Positions 32,843-42,347 of a stretch of DNA of 62,959 nucleotides are shown here, in pieces. A program made the position numbers and the translations under genes. The notes beneath the pieces are model-generated. The model was not told the DNA's origin and ran no database searches. It saw only the letters and a list, made by a program, of their open reading frames with translations. The stretch's first letter is position 1. Every line of letters begins with the position of its first letter. This DNA is from Streptomyces sp. PH10-H1 (GTDB lineage: Bacteria > Actinomycetota > Actinomycetes > Streptomycetales > Streptomycetaceae): NCBI RefSeq assembly GCF_030063355.1, contig NZ_JASISZ010000053.1, positions 1 to 62,959 on the forward strand, given 5' to 3'.

Positions 32843-32858
32843 TTGACAACGTTGTCAA
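32843..32858. promoter_or_regulatory. Perfect 16-bp palindrome, LacI-family type operator
   Basis: TTGACAACGTTGTCAA is an exact palindrome with a central CG step, the hallmark of LacI-family operators that control sugar hydrolases. It sits 87 bases before the GH92 start. A TTGACA hexamer at about 32688 is a possible -35 element. No LacI gene is in the window, so the regulator would act in trans. Confidence 0.7.
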
Positions 32859-32944
32859 GCTGTCGCCGACGACCCCCACCCCTGCCTTCCGTGTGTGCGC
32901 GTATGTCACCTAGAAGATCCCCCATCGTCTCCTGGAGCCACGTG

Positions 32945-35900
32945 ATGACACGATCTGGGCGCACCGGCGCGCCCGTCCTCCGCAACGCGCTGGCCGCGTT
33001 CTCCGCGGCCGTGCTGATAACGCTGCCGCTGCAGGCGCTGGCCGCGCCGACAGCCCGCGCGGCCGGACTCGTCGATGACCCCGCTTCGCTGGTCAACCCG
33101 ATCATCGGAACCTCTGGCACGGTCGACACCTTCCCGGGCGCCGACGCGCCGTTCGGCATGGTGCAGTGGAGTCCGGACACCACGCCGCACCGTCCCGACG
33201 GGGGCGGCTACGAGTACACCGACAAGAAGGTCTCCGGCTACAGCCTGACCCACCTGTCAGGGCCCGGCTGTCCGGCCGCCGGCGATCTGCCCATCCTGCC
33301 CGTCACCAGCGCGATGAGCGGTGATCTGAGCGCGACCTCGGTCGGCATCGACCACGCCAAGGAGACGGCGCAGGCCGGCTATTACGCGCTCAGCGACGGC
33401 TCAGGGGTGACCACAGAACTGACGGCCACCGCCCGGGCGGGGATGGGCCGGTTCACCTTCCCCGCCGGCTCGGACGCCCATCTCCTGCTGAAACTGAGCG
33501 GCGGCGCCACCAAGATCGACGGCACCCGCGCGCAGGTCGTCAACGACCACGAGGTGACGGGTGCGATCGACAGCGGCCACTTCTGCGGTGCCAACAACAC
33601 CTACACGCTGCATTTCACGATCAGCTTCGACCACCCCTTCACCAGTAGCGGTACCTGGATCGGCAGCACGGTGAACCCGAACGCCAAGGTGTTGAAACTG
33701 GGTGCCCCGGCGCAGCAGCTGTCCGCCGGCACCACCCGCGCGGCCCAGCCGGGAGCTCACTTCACCCTCCCCGCGCAGCGGCAGCCCGCAACGCACGGGA
33801 GCACCGATCCGCAACGGGCCAAGACTCCCGCCAACCCGCCGGTGGTCGGCGCCAACGGCGTCTATCTCGGATTCGACACCGCCACGTCGGCCACCGTCAC
33901 CGCCAAGGTCGGCATCTCGTACACCTCGGACGCCAACGCCGCCGGGAACCTCGCCAGTGAGATCCACGGCTGGAACTTCAACTCCGTGCGACAGGCCGCC
34001 CACACCTCCTGGGACCGGACCCTCGGCCGGATCGCGGTGGGCGGCGGAACCACCGACCAGCAGACCCAGTTCTACACCGCGCTCTACCACTCTCTGCTGC
34101 ACCCCAATGTGTTTTCCGACAGCAACGGGCAGTACATGGGCATGGACCGGCAGATCCATACCGCCGCCCGGGGGCATATCCAGTACGCCAACTACTCGGG
34201 CTGGGACACCTACCGGTCGCAGACCCAGCTGATGGCGCTGGTCGCCCCGGCCGTCACGTCCGACGTGGTGCAGTCGATGCTCAACGGGTACTACCAGACC
34301 GGGATCCTGCCCAAGTGGGCGCAGAACAACGGCGAGAGCTATGTGATGGTCGGCGACCCGGCCGACGGCATCATCGCCGACGCGTACGCCTTCGGCGCCC
34401 GCGGTTTCAACACCGGCGACGCCCTGGACGCGATGACCTGGCAGGCCACCCATCCCAACGGCGACCGCCCGGGCCAGGCCGTCCGCGACGCCAAGGGCTA
34501 TCTGCCGATCGACAACAGCACCTGGGGCTGCTGCAACTTCTACGGGCCGGTCTCGACCCAGCTGGAGTACGACACCGCGGACTACGCCATCGCCTCCCTC
34601 GCCAAGTCCCTTGGCAAGAAGGACCTCTACACCTCCTTCGCCAGCAAGGCGCAGGACTGGCAGAACGTGTTCAATCCGCAGACCGGCTACCTCCAGGCGA
34701 AGCTGGCGAGTGGTGAGTTCGCCGCCGGCTTCACCCCCGGTACCTCCAATGGCTTCGTCGAGGGGACGGCGGCCCAGTACACACCCATGGTCCCGTTCAA
34801 TCTCCAGGCACTCATCCAGTCGCGCGGCGGGACCGCCGCCTACAGCGGTTACCTGGACGGCCTGCTGTCCGGTCTCACCGCACCGGACAGCACTCACGCC
34901 GATCTCAGCAATGAGCCGAGTGTGGAGGTCCCCTGGGAGTACGCCTATCTGGGCCAGCCCTGGAAGACCCAGAAGGTGGTGCGGGACGTGCAGCAGAAGC
35001 TGTACTTCAACGCCCCGGTCGGCTCCTTCGGCAATGACGACCTGGGCGCCATGTCGTCCTGGTATGTCTGGTCCGAACTGGGCATGTACCCGGAGACTCC
35101 CGGAACCGACACCCTGGTGCTCGGCAGCCCGGTCTTCCCGACCGCCCGGGTGACCCTGGGCAACGGGCACACGCTGACGATCAACGCCCCCGCGGCGGCC
35201 ACCGGCAGTCCGTACGTACAGGGACTGAAGGTCAACGGCACCGCTTCGAACCAGCCCTGGACGACATTCAGCAAGCTGTCCGGCGGCGCGACCCTGGACT
35301 ACGACCTCGCCGCCACCCCGAATACCTCCTGGGGCTCCGCGGCCTCCGCCGCGCCGCCTTCCGACAGCACCGGGCAGCGCGACGTCGTCGCCGCGACCGG
35401 CCCGTCCGGCGCCGGACTGGTCCTGGCACCGGGCACGAGCGGCACCGGCACCCTGGACCTGGCCGACATCTCCGACACCCCGGCGAGCGTCGCCTGGACC
35501 GCGGCGCCGCCGAGCGGAGTCACGATGACGACCACCAGTGGAACCGTCGCCGTACCGGCCCACTCCCGGGCCGAGCAGCAACTCCAGGTGACTGCGGGCA
35601 CCACGGAGGGGACCTTCTCGGTCCCGATCAGCCTCAGCACCGGCGACGGCCGCCCCCTGCCGCCGACCGCGCTGCGCGTGGCGGTGGCCACACCGGGCCA
35701 GCTGTGGCCCTACGCGACCGGGACCGGCGTGTATCCCGACAACAAGACCTTCGGAGGCGGCTTCGACGAGGAGGGCTGGGCATACTCCCAGAACGCGCTG
35801 GACGCCGGCGGAGTGAAGACCGGAGCCACGGTCACCAGCGACGGAATCTCCTACCCCTGGCCGGGCGGGTCGGGCAAGCCCGACAACATCGCGGCAGCCG

Positions 35901-36271
35901 GCCAGACCATCCCGGTCGCCGCCCCGGCGGACGCCACCGCCATCGGCTTCCTGGGAGCGGCGATCAACGCTCCCGCGAAGGGGACCAGCGGCGCCGTGAC
36001 CGTCACGTACACCGACGGCTCCACCGAGAAGGTCACCCTGGCCATGTCCGACTGGACCCTCAACGCCGGGGCGAGCAAACCGCTCCCCGGGATCACCACC
36101 GTCGCCCGCACGCCGTATCGCAACGTCGGCGACGGAACCAAGGACACGGTGGCGACCTATCTGTTCAGCAGCAGACTCCCGCTGACCGGCGGCAAGCAGA
36201 TCGCCAGCGTCACGCTGCCGGTGACCACCGACGGCACACTGCACCTGTTCGGCATCGGCTTCACGAGCTGA
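32945..36271 (+). CDS. Secreted GH92 alpha-mannosidase with C-terminal binding domain
   Basis: The 1108-residue exported enzyme has a signal peptide (LRNALAAFSAAVLITLPLQA) and the GH92 start VNPIIGTSG ... TFPGADAPFGMVQWSPDT. The catalytic toroid carries GWDTYRSQ, GDPADGIIADAYAFGARGF, WGCCNFYGP, and NDDLGAMSSWYVWSELGMYP with the acidic residues used by calcium-dependent exo-alpha-mannosidases. A NEW3-like linker domain (~800-910) and a terminal jelly-roll (~920-1108, LFGIGFTS end) may bind glycan. GH92 enzymes trim alpha-1,2/1,3 mannose from fungal or plant glycans outside the cell. ATG at 32945 (CTGGAGCCAC before) is preferred; a GTG one codon earlier is possible. Expression is probably sugar-induced through the palindrome at 32843. 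Confidence 0.93.
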   Translation: MTRSGRTGAPVLRNALAAFSAAVLITLPLQALAAPTARAAGLVDDPASLVNPIIGTSGTVDTFPGADAPFGMVQWSPDTTPHRPDGGGYEYTDKKVSGYSLTHLSGPGCPAAGDLPILPVTSAMSGDLSATSVGIDHAKETAQAGYYALSDGSGVTTELTATARAGMGRFTFPAGSDAHLLLKLSGGATKIDGTRAQVVNDHEVTGAIDSGHFCGANNTYTLHFTISFDHPFTSSGTWIGSTVNPNAKVLKLGAPAQQLSAGTTRAAQPGAHFTLPAQRQPATHGSTDPQRAKTPANPPVVGANGVYLGFDTATSATVTAKVGISYTSDANAAGNLASEIHGWNFNSVRQAAHTSWDRTLGRIAVGGGTTDQQTQFYTALYHSLLHPNVFSDSNGQYMGMDRQIHTAARGHIQYANYSGWDTYRSQTQLMALVAPAVTSDVVQSMLNGYYQTGILPKWAQNNGESYVMVGDPADGIIADAYAFGARGFNTGDALDAMTWQATHPNGDRPGQAVRDAKGYLPIDNSTWGCCNFYGPVSTQLEYDTADYAIASLAKSLGKKDLYTSFASKAQDWQNVFNPQTGYLQAKLASGEFAAGFTPGTSNGFVEGTAAQYTPMVPFNLQALIQSRGGTAAYSGYLDGLLSGLTAPDSTHADLSNEPSVEVPWEYAYLGQPWKTQKVVRDVQQKLYFNAPVGSFGNDDLGAMSSWYVWSELGMYPETPGTDTLVLGSPVFPTARVTLGNGHTLTINAPAAATGSPYVQGLKVNGTASNQPWTTFSKLSGGATLDYDLAATPNTSWGSAASAAPPSDSTGQRDVVAATGPSGAGLVLAPGTSGTGTLDLADISDTPASVAWTAAPPSGVTMTTTSGTVAVPAHSRAEQQLQVTAGTTEGTFSVPISLSTGDGRPLPPTALRVAVATPGQLWPYATGTGVYPDNKTFGGGFDEEGWAYSQNALDAGGVKTGATVTSDGISYPWPGGSGKPDNIAAAGQTIPVAAPADATAIGFLGAAINAPAKGTSGAVTVTYTDGSTEKVTLAMSDWTLNAGASKPLPGITTVARTPYRNVGDGTKDTVATYLFSSRLPLTGGKQIASVTLPVTTDGTLHLFGIGFTS

Positions 36272-36316
36272 GTCGAAGAATCTGACCGATCCGAACCGCG
36301 GGCACACGGCCCAAAC

Positions 36317-36350
36317 CGGGACGGACGGCGAGCACGCGCCGTCCGTCCCG
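36317..36350. terminator. 14-bp perfect hairpin between GH92 and NTF2-like genes
   Basis: The arms CGGGACGGACGGCG (36317-36330) and 36337-36350 are exact reverse complements with a 6-base loop, 45 bases past the GH92 stop and 59 before the end of the convergent gene. Confidence 0.8.
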
Positions 36351-36408
36351 CCGGGTCCACCCGCACCACGCGGACGGTCGGACGGTCGGACGAGGGAGCG
36401 TCACGCCG

Positions 36409-36828
36409 TCAGATTTCGATGAACTGGTAGTCGCTCGTGATCCGGTCCTCCTCGTCCAGGACGAGGAACTCCAGACCGACGGCTCCCACCTCGCCGGTGC
36501 GCTGCAACGCCTCCCAGTGGAACGTGACCACGTTGCGCAGACGTGCGGCGTCGCGTCGTGCCCGGAACACCATCTCCCCCGGCGCCACGAAGTCCTCGTA
36601 GGCCCGGCTCACCCGCACCTCGAGCTCCTCATGCCCCCGGGCTTCGAGAGTGGCGTCGGAGAAACCCAGCTCGACGGCGGACTTCCTCATCTCCTGCGGA
36701 GCCTGGAGGACGTGGACGCCGTCCGGGCTCCAAAGCTCGCTGACGAGCTTGCGGCGTACTCCGGCGTCCGGTTCGTTCCAGACGGCGACGTAGCGGTCGG
36801 CGAGTTCCTGTGCGTCGGACTTCGGCAT
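36409..36828 (-). CDS. SnoaL/NTF2-like protein
   Basis: The 139-residue cone-shaped fold is recognisable: ELADRYVAVWNEPDAGVRRK, LWSPDGVHVL and the strands VVTFHWEAL and GLEFLVLDEEDRI. SnoaL-like proteins act as small cyclases, isomerases or binding proteins; the residues lining the pocket do not identify a substrate. Start ATG at 36828 after GGGAGAAGCG. It is monocistronic; the 300-base gap upstream (36829-37125) shows no gene. Confidence 0.85.
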   Translation of the reverse strand: MPKSDAQELADRYVAVWNEPDAGVRRKLVSELWSPDGVHVLQAPQEMRKSAVELGFSDATLEARGHEELEVRVSRAYEDFVAPGEMVFRARRDAARLRNVVTFHWEALQRTGEVGAVGLEFLVLDEEDRITSDYQFIEI

Positions 36829-37125
36829 CGCTTCTCCCTGATCCCTGTTCGATCCCTGTCGTCTCTCTTGCTGACCTGACTCTCGCCCAGGAGGCCGGGG
36901 CCGGACAATTCCCCCCAGGGAATGACCGATGGCCTCGCTGCGTCCGGCGGTGGGATCCGAGTGAGTGAGCTGTTAGCGACGTGTGGGTGGGGGCGTGGAG
37001 GATGGCTGTTGAGCCCACCGGGGATCCCGGGGCAGGGACGACGGCCGGGGAATTCCCCGCTGATTGCAGCAGGGAGCACGCACAGTGAAACCGTCCGGCC
37101 CCTGCCGTCCACCTCGGCTGCCGTG

Positions 37126-40071
37126 CTATCCGTTCACGGCTTTCAGCCGGAGGCGGACGTTCTCGGCGTCGGGGTGTTTCAACGTGTCCAGCAGTTCCAG
37201 GGCCTGCCGCCACGCATCGCGCGCGGCGAGGGAATCACCGGCGGCGAGCCGGGTCTCGCCGAGATGGGTCAGTGAGAGGGACTCGTGGTAGGGCACGCCC
37301 ACCTCACGGCACCCCTCGACGGCACGCAGATAGCAGCCGGCCGCCTCGTCGTACTGGCCCATCTCATGATGAACCAAGCCGAGGGTGTCCCAGGTCAGAG
37401 CCAGGCTCCGTCGGTCGCCGAGCTCATCGAGGAGGGACAGCGCCTTCCTGCACTGGTCGAGCGCCTGTGTGTGGTCGCCCAGCAGCGTGTGGAAATAGGC
37501 CACATTGTTGAGGGATTTGGCCTCTCCGTTCTTGTGGCCGGCGGCACGGAACAGGTCCAGCGCCCGCTGGTTGTGATGCAGCGCCTCCTTCACGTGATCC
37601 CGCTGCTCGTACGCTTGCCCAAGATCCAGATGGGTCTCCGCCTGGCCGACCAGATGCCCCAGTTCGGCGAAGAGATCGAGCGCACAGGTCAGGTGCTTGC
37701 CGGAAGTGCCCTCTCCCTCCTCTCCTTCCAGCAGCTGGACTGCTTTGCCCAGGCTCCGGTGTGCGTGCGCCTGCGCGGCGAGGTCGCCCATTTGCCGGGT
37801 GGCATCGAGGGCGGCGGCCTGGGTCGCGGCCAGATCGGCCCAGTGGCCGCGCCAGTAGAGGAAGGTCTTGATGTGGTACGCCAGCTGCCAGACAGCGCAG
37901 TGCAACTCGGCCGACGCGGCCTGCCGGACAACGGCCAGAAGCACCGCGTGCTCCTGGGTGAACCAGTCTCCGGCCGCGGCCGCGTCGGCCATGTCTTCGG
38001 GCTGGACCTGCGGCGATGCCATGGGAGGTGGATTGATGGGCTCGAGTTGCGGATCCATCAGCGAGGCTGCCGTCCGGGCGCTGTGCAGGTAGTGGTCCAC
38101 CACCCGCTGAACGGCCGCGAGCCGGTCGGTCCCGGACCCGACCCCGTCCCCTTCAGCAGGTTCCGAGGCCAGTTCCGAGGCGTAGGCACGCAGCAGATCG
38201 TGGAAGGCGTACCGTCCGGCAGTGCTCTCGGTGATCAGCTGCACCTGAGCCAGCTCGGCGAGCAGCGGGCGCACCCGCGGCAGGGGAAGGCCCGACAGGC
38301 TCGCCGCGGCCGGGGCGCTGAGCGAGGGGCCCGGATGGACGGCCATCAACCGGAAGAGCCGTGCCGCGCCGGCACTCAGAGTCTCGTAGGACCAGGAGAG
38401 CACCGCGCGGAGATCGCTGAGCACGTCGTGACTGGCGAAGGCGTCCAGTCCGTGTGCCTGCCGCAGTTGGCCGGCGAGACGGTCCATCGAGAGGTCGGGA
38501 TGGACGGCGGCCTGGGCGGACACGATGGCGAGCGCCAGCGGCAGCCCTGCGGTGAGTTCGATGATCTCGGAGACGGCAGTGGTCTCGGCCGCCGCACGGC
38601 CGCTGCCGATACGCGTGGCCAGCAGTTCCCGGGCCTCATCCGCGGACAACAGGTCAAGGGGTACGGGATGGGCGCCCTCGACGGCCACCAGGCCGGGCAG
38701 CCGGTCACGGCTGGTCACAAGGACCAGGCTCTCCGACGCTCCGGGCAGCAGCGGACGTATCTGTTCCGCGTCCCGGGCGTTGTCGAGGAGGATCAGGAAC
38801 CGTCGTCCGGCCGTCAGGCTGCGGAAGAGACCGGTCCGTGCCTCAACGGTGGCCGGGATCCTGGCGCGCGGCACGCCGAGCCCGTCGAGGAACTCCCGGA
38901 TCGCGTCCGCCGGAGCGACGACCGTCCCGCTCGGGCAGAAGCCGCGCAGGTTCACGTAGAGCTGACCGTCGGGGAATTGGTGCCGGATCCGGTGCGCCCA
39001 GTGCAGCGCGAGCGCGGTCTTGCCGACGCCGCCCGTTCCGGTCACGGCGATCACTGTCGCCGTCCCTGGCTGCCGGGCGGCCCGGCCGACGATGTCGGCC
39101 AGCCGCGACAACTCGGTCCGGCGGCCGGAGAATCCGAAGGCGGCCGGGGGAAGCTGCGCCGGTGCGTAGTCGAGCGGATGCGCCGCCCCTGTCCGGCCCG
39201 CGGTGTGGGGGTCCGGCGGTGCCGCGGGCGGGCTCGCAGGCGCGCTTGTGGGCGCGCCCGATGTGCCCGATGAAGGCGACGAGGGCGACACCGGCCCGGG
39301 TTCGGCCGCCGAGCGGGGCGGACGGCCCTCGATGATCTCCTGGAAGGCATCCTGCACGGCGGAGCCGGGCTCGATGCCGAGCTCGTCGACCAGCGTCCGC
39401 CGCAGCCGGTGGAACACCGCCACCGCCTCGGCCTGCCGGTCCGTACGGTGCAGCACCAGCATCAGCTGCCGGTGGAATGCCTCACGCAGCGGGTATTCTG
39501 CAACCAGTGAGCCGAGCTCGGCCGCCAGGCCATGGTGCCGGCCCAGCTCCAGCTCGGCGTCACAGCGCCACTCCAGTGCGTGCAGCCGGGCCTCATGGAG
39601 GGACTGGATGTGCTGGCTGTACGGCATGACGTCCGCGAGATCCGGTACGTCGGCCAGTGGATTGCCCCGCCACAGCTCCAACGCCTGCGCGCACTCATGA
39701 CGTACGTTCTCCCAGTTCCGCCGCAGACGGGCCGCGCGGGCCTCGCGCAGATGGTCCTCGAAGAGCGCGCTGTCCAGCTCACCGTCCCGCACGTCCAGGA
39801 TGTACCCGTGCGCGACGGAGCGGAGGCGGCTGCCGCCGTCCTCCGCGAGCGCCCGCCGCAGACGCGACACGTGATTGTGCAGGGAACCGGCGGCGGTCGC
39901 CGGGGGATGCTCCCCCCACAGCGCCGTCTTCAGCTCGTCCGCAGCGACCAGGCGGTTGCTCTGGAGCAGCAGCGCGCCCAGCACGGTCCTGGCCTTGGTA
40001 CCACTGACCGCGCGGTCAGCTGTTCCGTCATGCACCGTCAGCGGCCCGAGCAGACCGAATCTCATCCCCAT
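37126..40071 (-). CDS. AfsR/SARP-family transcriptional regulator (BTAD-NB-ARC-TPR)
   Basis: The 981-residue regulator begins with an OmpR-type winged helix (FGLLGPLTVHDG ... SLHNHVSRLRRAL), then the BTAD helical domain (~95-250). A Pro-rich linker leads to an NB-ARC ATPase with the P-loop GTGGVGKTALAL (~345), Walker B FLILLDNARDAEQI and sensor LVTSRDRL. The C-terminal third is a TPR array (AETHLDLGQAYEQRDHVKEA and others). Such proteins bind heptameric direct repeats and activate antibiotic or differentiation genes, with ATP and TPR ligands as switches. The ATG at 40071 follows GGGGAGAC. It is about 2.3 kb from the polyketide locus, a plausible but unproven target. Confidence 0.92.
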   Translation of the reverse strand: MGMRFGLLGPLTVHDGTADRAVSGTKARTVLGALLLQSNRLVAADELKTALWGEHPPATAAGSLHNHVSRLRRALAEDGGSRLRSVAHGYILDVRDGELDSALFEDHLREARAARLRRNWENVRHECAQALELWRGNPLADVPDLADVMPYSQHIQSLHEARLHALEWRCDAELELGRHHGLAAELGSLVAEYPLREAFHRQLMLVLHRTDRQAEAVAVFHRLRRTLVDELGIEPGSAVQDAFQEIIEGRPPRSAAEPGPVSPSSPSSGTSGAPTSAPASPPAAPPDPHTAGRTGAAHPLDYAPAQLPPAAFGFSGRRTELSRLADIVGRAARQPGTATVIAVTGTGGVGKTALALHWAHRIRHQFPDGQLYVNLRGFCPSGTVVAPADAIREFLDGLGVPRARIPATVEARTGLFRSLTAGRRFLILLDNARDAEQIRPLLPGASESLVLVTSRDRLPGLVAVEGAHPVPLDLLSADEARELLATRIGSGRAAAETTAVSEIIELTAGLPLALAIVSAQAAVHPDLSMDRLAGQLRQAHGLDAFASHDVLSDLRAVLSWSYETLSAGAARLFRLMAVHPGPSLSAPAAASLSGLPLPRVRPLLAELAQVQLITESTAGRYAFHDLLRAYASELASEPAEGDGVGSGTDRLAAVQRVVDHYLHSARTAASLMDPQLEPINPPPMASPQVQPEDMADAAAAGDWFTQEHAVLLAVVRQAASAELHCAVWQLAYHIKTFLYWRGHWADLAATQAAALDATRQMGDLAAQAHAHRSLGKAVQLLEGEEGEGTSGKHLTCALDLFAELGHLVGQAETHLDLGQAYEQRDHVKEALHHNQRALDLFRAAGHKNGEAKSLNNVAYFHTLLGDHTQALDQCRKALSLLDELGDRRSLALTWDTLGLVHHEMGQYDEAAGCYLRAVEGCREVGVPYHESLSLTHLGETRLAAGDSLAARDAWRQALELLDTLKHPDAENVRLRLKAVNG

Positions 40072-40229
40072 GTCTCCCCCGACAGCTTGGCGATACCGAG
40101 CCGACCGCCCCCTCGCCCACGCGAGAAGCGGTGATCATCCCGTCTCACTCTAGTAGCGCCGGGCATGGCCCTGTCACGTGGTCGGGCCACCTGCAACCGG
40201 GGCGAAGCCGTGTCCGTTATCCGGCGCGC

Positions 40230-40600
40230 GCGGCCCGTGGAGGGGGTCGGCGCCCGCGTCGCGCCGGAGGGCGGATCGCGCTCGCAAGGACTGCTCGAGC
40301 TCACCCCGGTAGACATCCGGCCGCTCCTCGGCCAACGCCCGCCGAATCCGGACCGGCTCCTCGCCCAAGCGACGGCACAACTGGTCAGCGAGGCGCGTCT
40401 TGCCCTGCCCGCCGGGTCCGTGCACCAGTCAGGCCCCGAAGCCGCCCTGTTCGCACCAGGCGCCCAATCGCCCCAGCAGTTCCTCCCGTCCGCGGAAGGG
40501 AACCACCTGCCGACGCGCCTGCAGCAGCGCCGCCGGGGACTGCGCGGGCGGGGCCGGGGCCAGGAAGTCTTGGGAACGGCAGGCGGGCCATCGCGGTCTC
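40230..40600 (-). pseudogene. STAND-NTPase remnant with a frame break
   Basis: Two frames read in order LLQARRQVVPFRGREELLGR then LGAWCEQGGF, and VHGPGGQGKTRLADQLCRRL, the entry segment and P-loop of a STAND/AAA protein. The frame changes near 40427 at a stop. Nothing recognisable precedes or follows, so only ~110 residues of the NTPase survive. Confidence 0.5.
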
Positions 40601-40661
40601 CGGCGAACTGGATCCGACGGTGGCCTGAGGATGACGGCGCCTCCTCCGGCGAGCAGTCGGC

Positions 40662-41378
40662 TCAGATGTCGAGAGAACGGGCGCGGCAGTTCGGGTGTTC
40701 GCCGCGGTGCTGCATCCACAGGACCACGTCGCATACCCGCAGAGCGCTGACCGTCTCGGGTAACCCCGCGGCTTGCCGCAGGGTGAGGAGTTCGCGATGC
40801 AACCGGGCGTCGTCGTCGCGCAAGGCGGCGTGCAGTGCAAGCCAGAAGCCACGGGGCCTCCCCAGGGTGCAGCGTACGACGGTGTCGTAGACCGGTAGCA
40901 GCCGAGGACGTTTGCGGGCGAGGATCTTCCCAGCTTTCACCCATGCGATCCCTCGCTGTTTGCCGAGGAGGTGCCAGGCCAGGTCTGCCGGCGAGCGCGC
41001 ACGCAGATGGGCCGCGTCTGCTTCGGCCATGTCCATGTCGATGGGAATGGAGCGGAGCAGGGCAGACATCTGGCTGCCGAGGTGGCCTTCGAGGATGTCG
41101 AGCACGAATTGCTCCGGGATGCGAACGGACAGGGTCTGGACGGCGATCAGGTCCTCCGCCGTGACGGTGTCGGCGATCTCTGGTCGATCACCTCCGCCTG
41201 CCAGGTGTTCAAATCGGCTACCGGTGAACGGCAGGTCGCCTGGGGGCCGGCTGATGCCGAAATAGCGTTGCAGATCGGTGCGGGCCCGGGGGCGGCTATC
41301 AGGGCGCGCAGGCGTTCCACGAGCGGCTGAGCCCGGCCAGCACCACGGATCCCGGCAACGGCTCCGCCGCGCAGGCAC
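40662..41378 (-). CDS. DUF6308 family protein with uncertain 5' end
   Basis: From residue ~33 of this frame the protein is a good DUF6308 match by eye: TDLQRYFGISRPPGDLPFTG, FEHLAGGGDRPEIADTVTAE, KAGKILARKRPRLLPVYDTV and VSALRVCDVVLWMQHRGEH. The first ~32 residues (41378-41283) are Arg/Pro-rich and unlike the family. The neighbouring frame there reads LVERLRALIAAPGPA, which fits the expected N-terminus better, so a one-base shift near 41280 (G-run) is likely. No ribosome site supports a start. Function is unknown; the family is common in actinomycetes. Confidence 0.65.
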   Translation of the reverse strand: MPARRSRCRDPWCWPGSAARGTPARPDSRPRARTDLQRYFGISRPPGDLPFTGSRFEHLAGGGDRPEIADTVTAEDLIAVQTLSVRIPEQFVLDILEGHLGSQMSALLRSIPIDMDMAEADAAHLRARSPADLAWHLLGKQRGIAWVKAGKILARKRPRLLPVYDTVVRCTLGRPRGFWLALHAALRDDDARLHRELLTLRQAAGLPETVSALRVCDVVLWMQHRGEHPNCRARSLDI

Positions 41379-41398
41379 TCGGCACGCCGTCCCGGACT

Positions 41399-41839
41399 GT
41401 GGGGACCAAGCTCGTCGGCATCGTGGAGATCACGCCGATGACCGTGGTCTACGCCAAGGAAAGCGACGGGCAGACATCGCGGTACGGCACATTCGTCGTC
41501 ATCACGACGCAGGACAAGTGGCTCTCCGCGAACGCCGCCAACGAGGAACCGACCGACGGAGCGGCCGGCGGCTGGCAGTGGATCGCCCCGAACGGGGAGA
41601 CCGTCTCCGAAGGTAAGGGCAATGCCTTCAAGGTCAGCGTCACCGGGTACAACGGCCTGGGCAGGATTGAGCCGGGAGCCCAGCAGAAGCGTGCCGAGAT
41701 CTTCGACCTCACCGCGGCGCAGGCCAAGGGCGGCACACTCGTCTACACCGACGCCACCAAGTCCTCGTACCGCTGGAAGATCCCGGCGAGCGACGCCGGG
41801 CCCGACATCGCGGACGTCAGGCGACACCTGAACCCCTGA
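41399..41839 (+). CDS. DUF4352-like domain, N-terminally truncated lipoprotein fragment
   Basis: The 146 codons encode a beta-sandwich of the DUF4352 type: GIVEITPMTVVYAKESDGQT, YGTFVVITTQDKW, then PGAQQKRAEIFDLTAAQAKG and GTLVYTDATKSSYRWKIP. In-frame codons continue upstream to about 41285 (AFHERLSPASTTDPGNGS), looking like the spacer after a lipobox, but a stop removes any signal peptide. GTG at 41399 is the only usable start and has no ribosome site. It appears to be the body of an exported protein that lost its export signal; its upstream edge abuts the unclear 5' end of the opposite-strand DUF6308 gene. Confidence 0.55.
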   Translation: MGTKLVGIVEITPMTVVYAKESDGQTSRYGTFVVITTQDKWLSANAANEEPTDGAAGGWQWIAPNGETVSEGKGNAFKVSVTGYNGLGRIEPGAQQKRAEIFDLTAAQAKGGTLVYTDATKSSYRWKIPASDAGPDIADVRRHLNP

Positions 41840-41847
41840 CCACTGAC

Positions 41848-42234
41848 TTGGTTCCCGCCTGCTCCCGGCAGCACGCTGTTGGTGGAGCATCCGCTCGGTG
41901 CCCGCGGCCGGCAGGACCGGGACCTTCACCACGTCCAGCAGGGCGAGGAGCGCGGGCCGGCGGGGAACACCGGCGAGCCATGTCTCGTGGCCGTCGTCGG
42001 CCAGGAGCGCGGCGACCAGACCGCGCAGGGCGGTGTTCACCGGCCCCCCACCTCCGCGTGCGCTGTTGCGTCGAGCGTCCAGTCGGCTTCCGTACGCCGG
42101 CTGTCCCACCACCGTTCCAGCAGGACCCGGGCGTCGGCGGTCTCACTGTTGCGGCACACCGCGCGGCTGCCGTCGGGGTCGGTGACCCGCCGACCCGCCT
42201 TGAACTCCTGGGATGGCCGATGGCCGATGGACAC
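41848..42234 (-). other. Two short coupled open frames of unknown nature
   Basis: A frame ending at 42037 reads RVLLERWWDSRRTEADWTLD. Its stop overlaps a GTG at 42040 that has GGAGGTGGGGGGCCG before it and starts NTALRGLVAALLADDGHETW, LLALLDVVKVPVLPAAG. The good ribosome site and GTGA overlap suggest genuine coding, but the second frame runs on antisense to the DUF4352 fragment without a family match, so its 3' end is probably lost. I do not recognise either product. Confidence 0.3.
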
Positions 42235-42347
42235 GGCCGATCAGGCGACCCTTCCGGACGGCGGCCGGAAATCATCGGCAATGTCCGATTAGTATCCCGG
42301 CGGACGGGCCGGTCCCCGGCACGGACTCCCCCACGCGAGAGGACGTC

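Noticed and set aside
33401..36307. 968-codon open frame antisense to the GH92 gene
   Set aside because: It mirrors the coding strand's third-position G/C bias; the antisense product is Gly/Val/Arg-rich with no domain, while the sense strand is a clear GH92 enzyme.
37285..39273. 662-codon plus-strand frame over the SARP regulator
   Set aside because: It is antisense to a well-defined AfsR-type protein and composed of biased, domain-free sequence.
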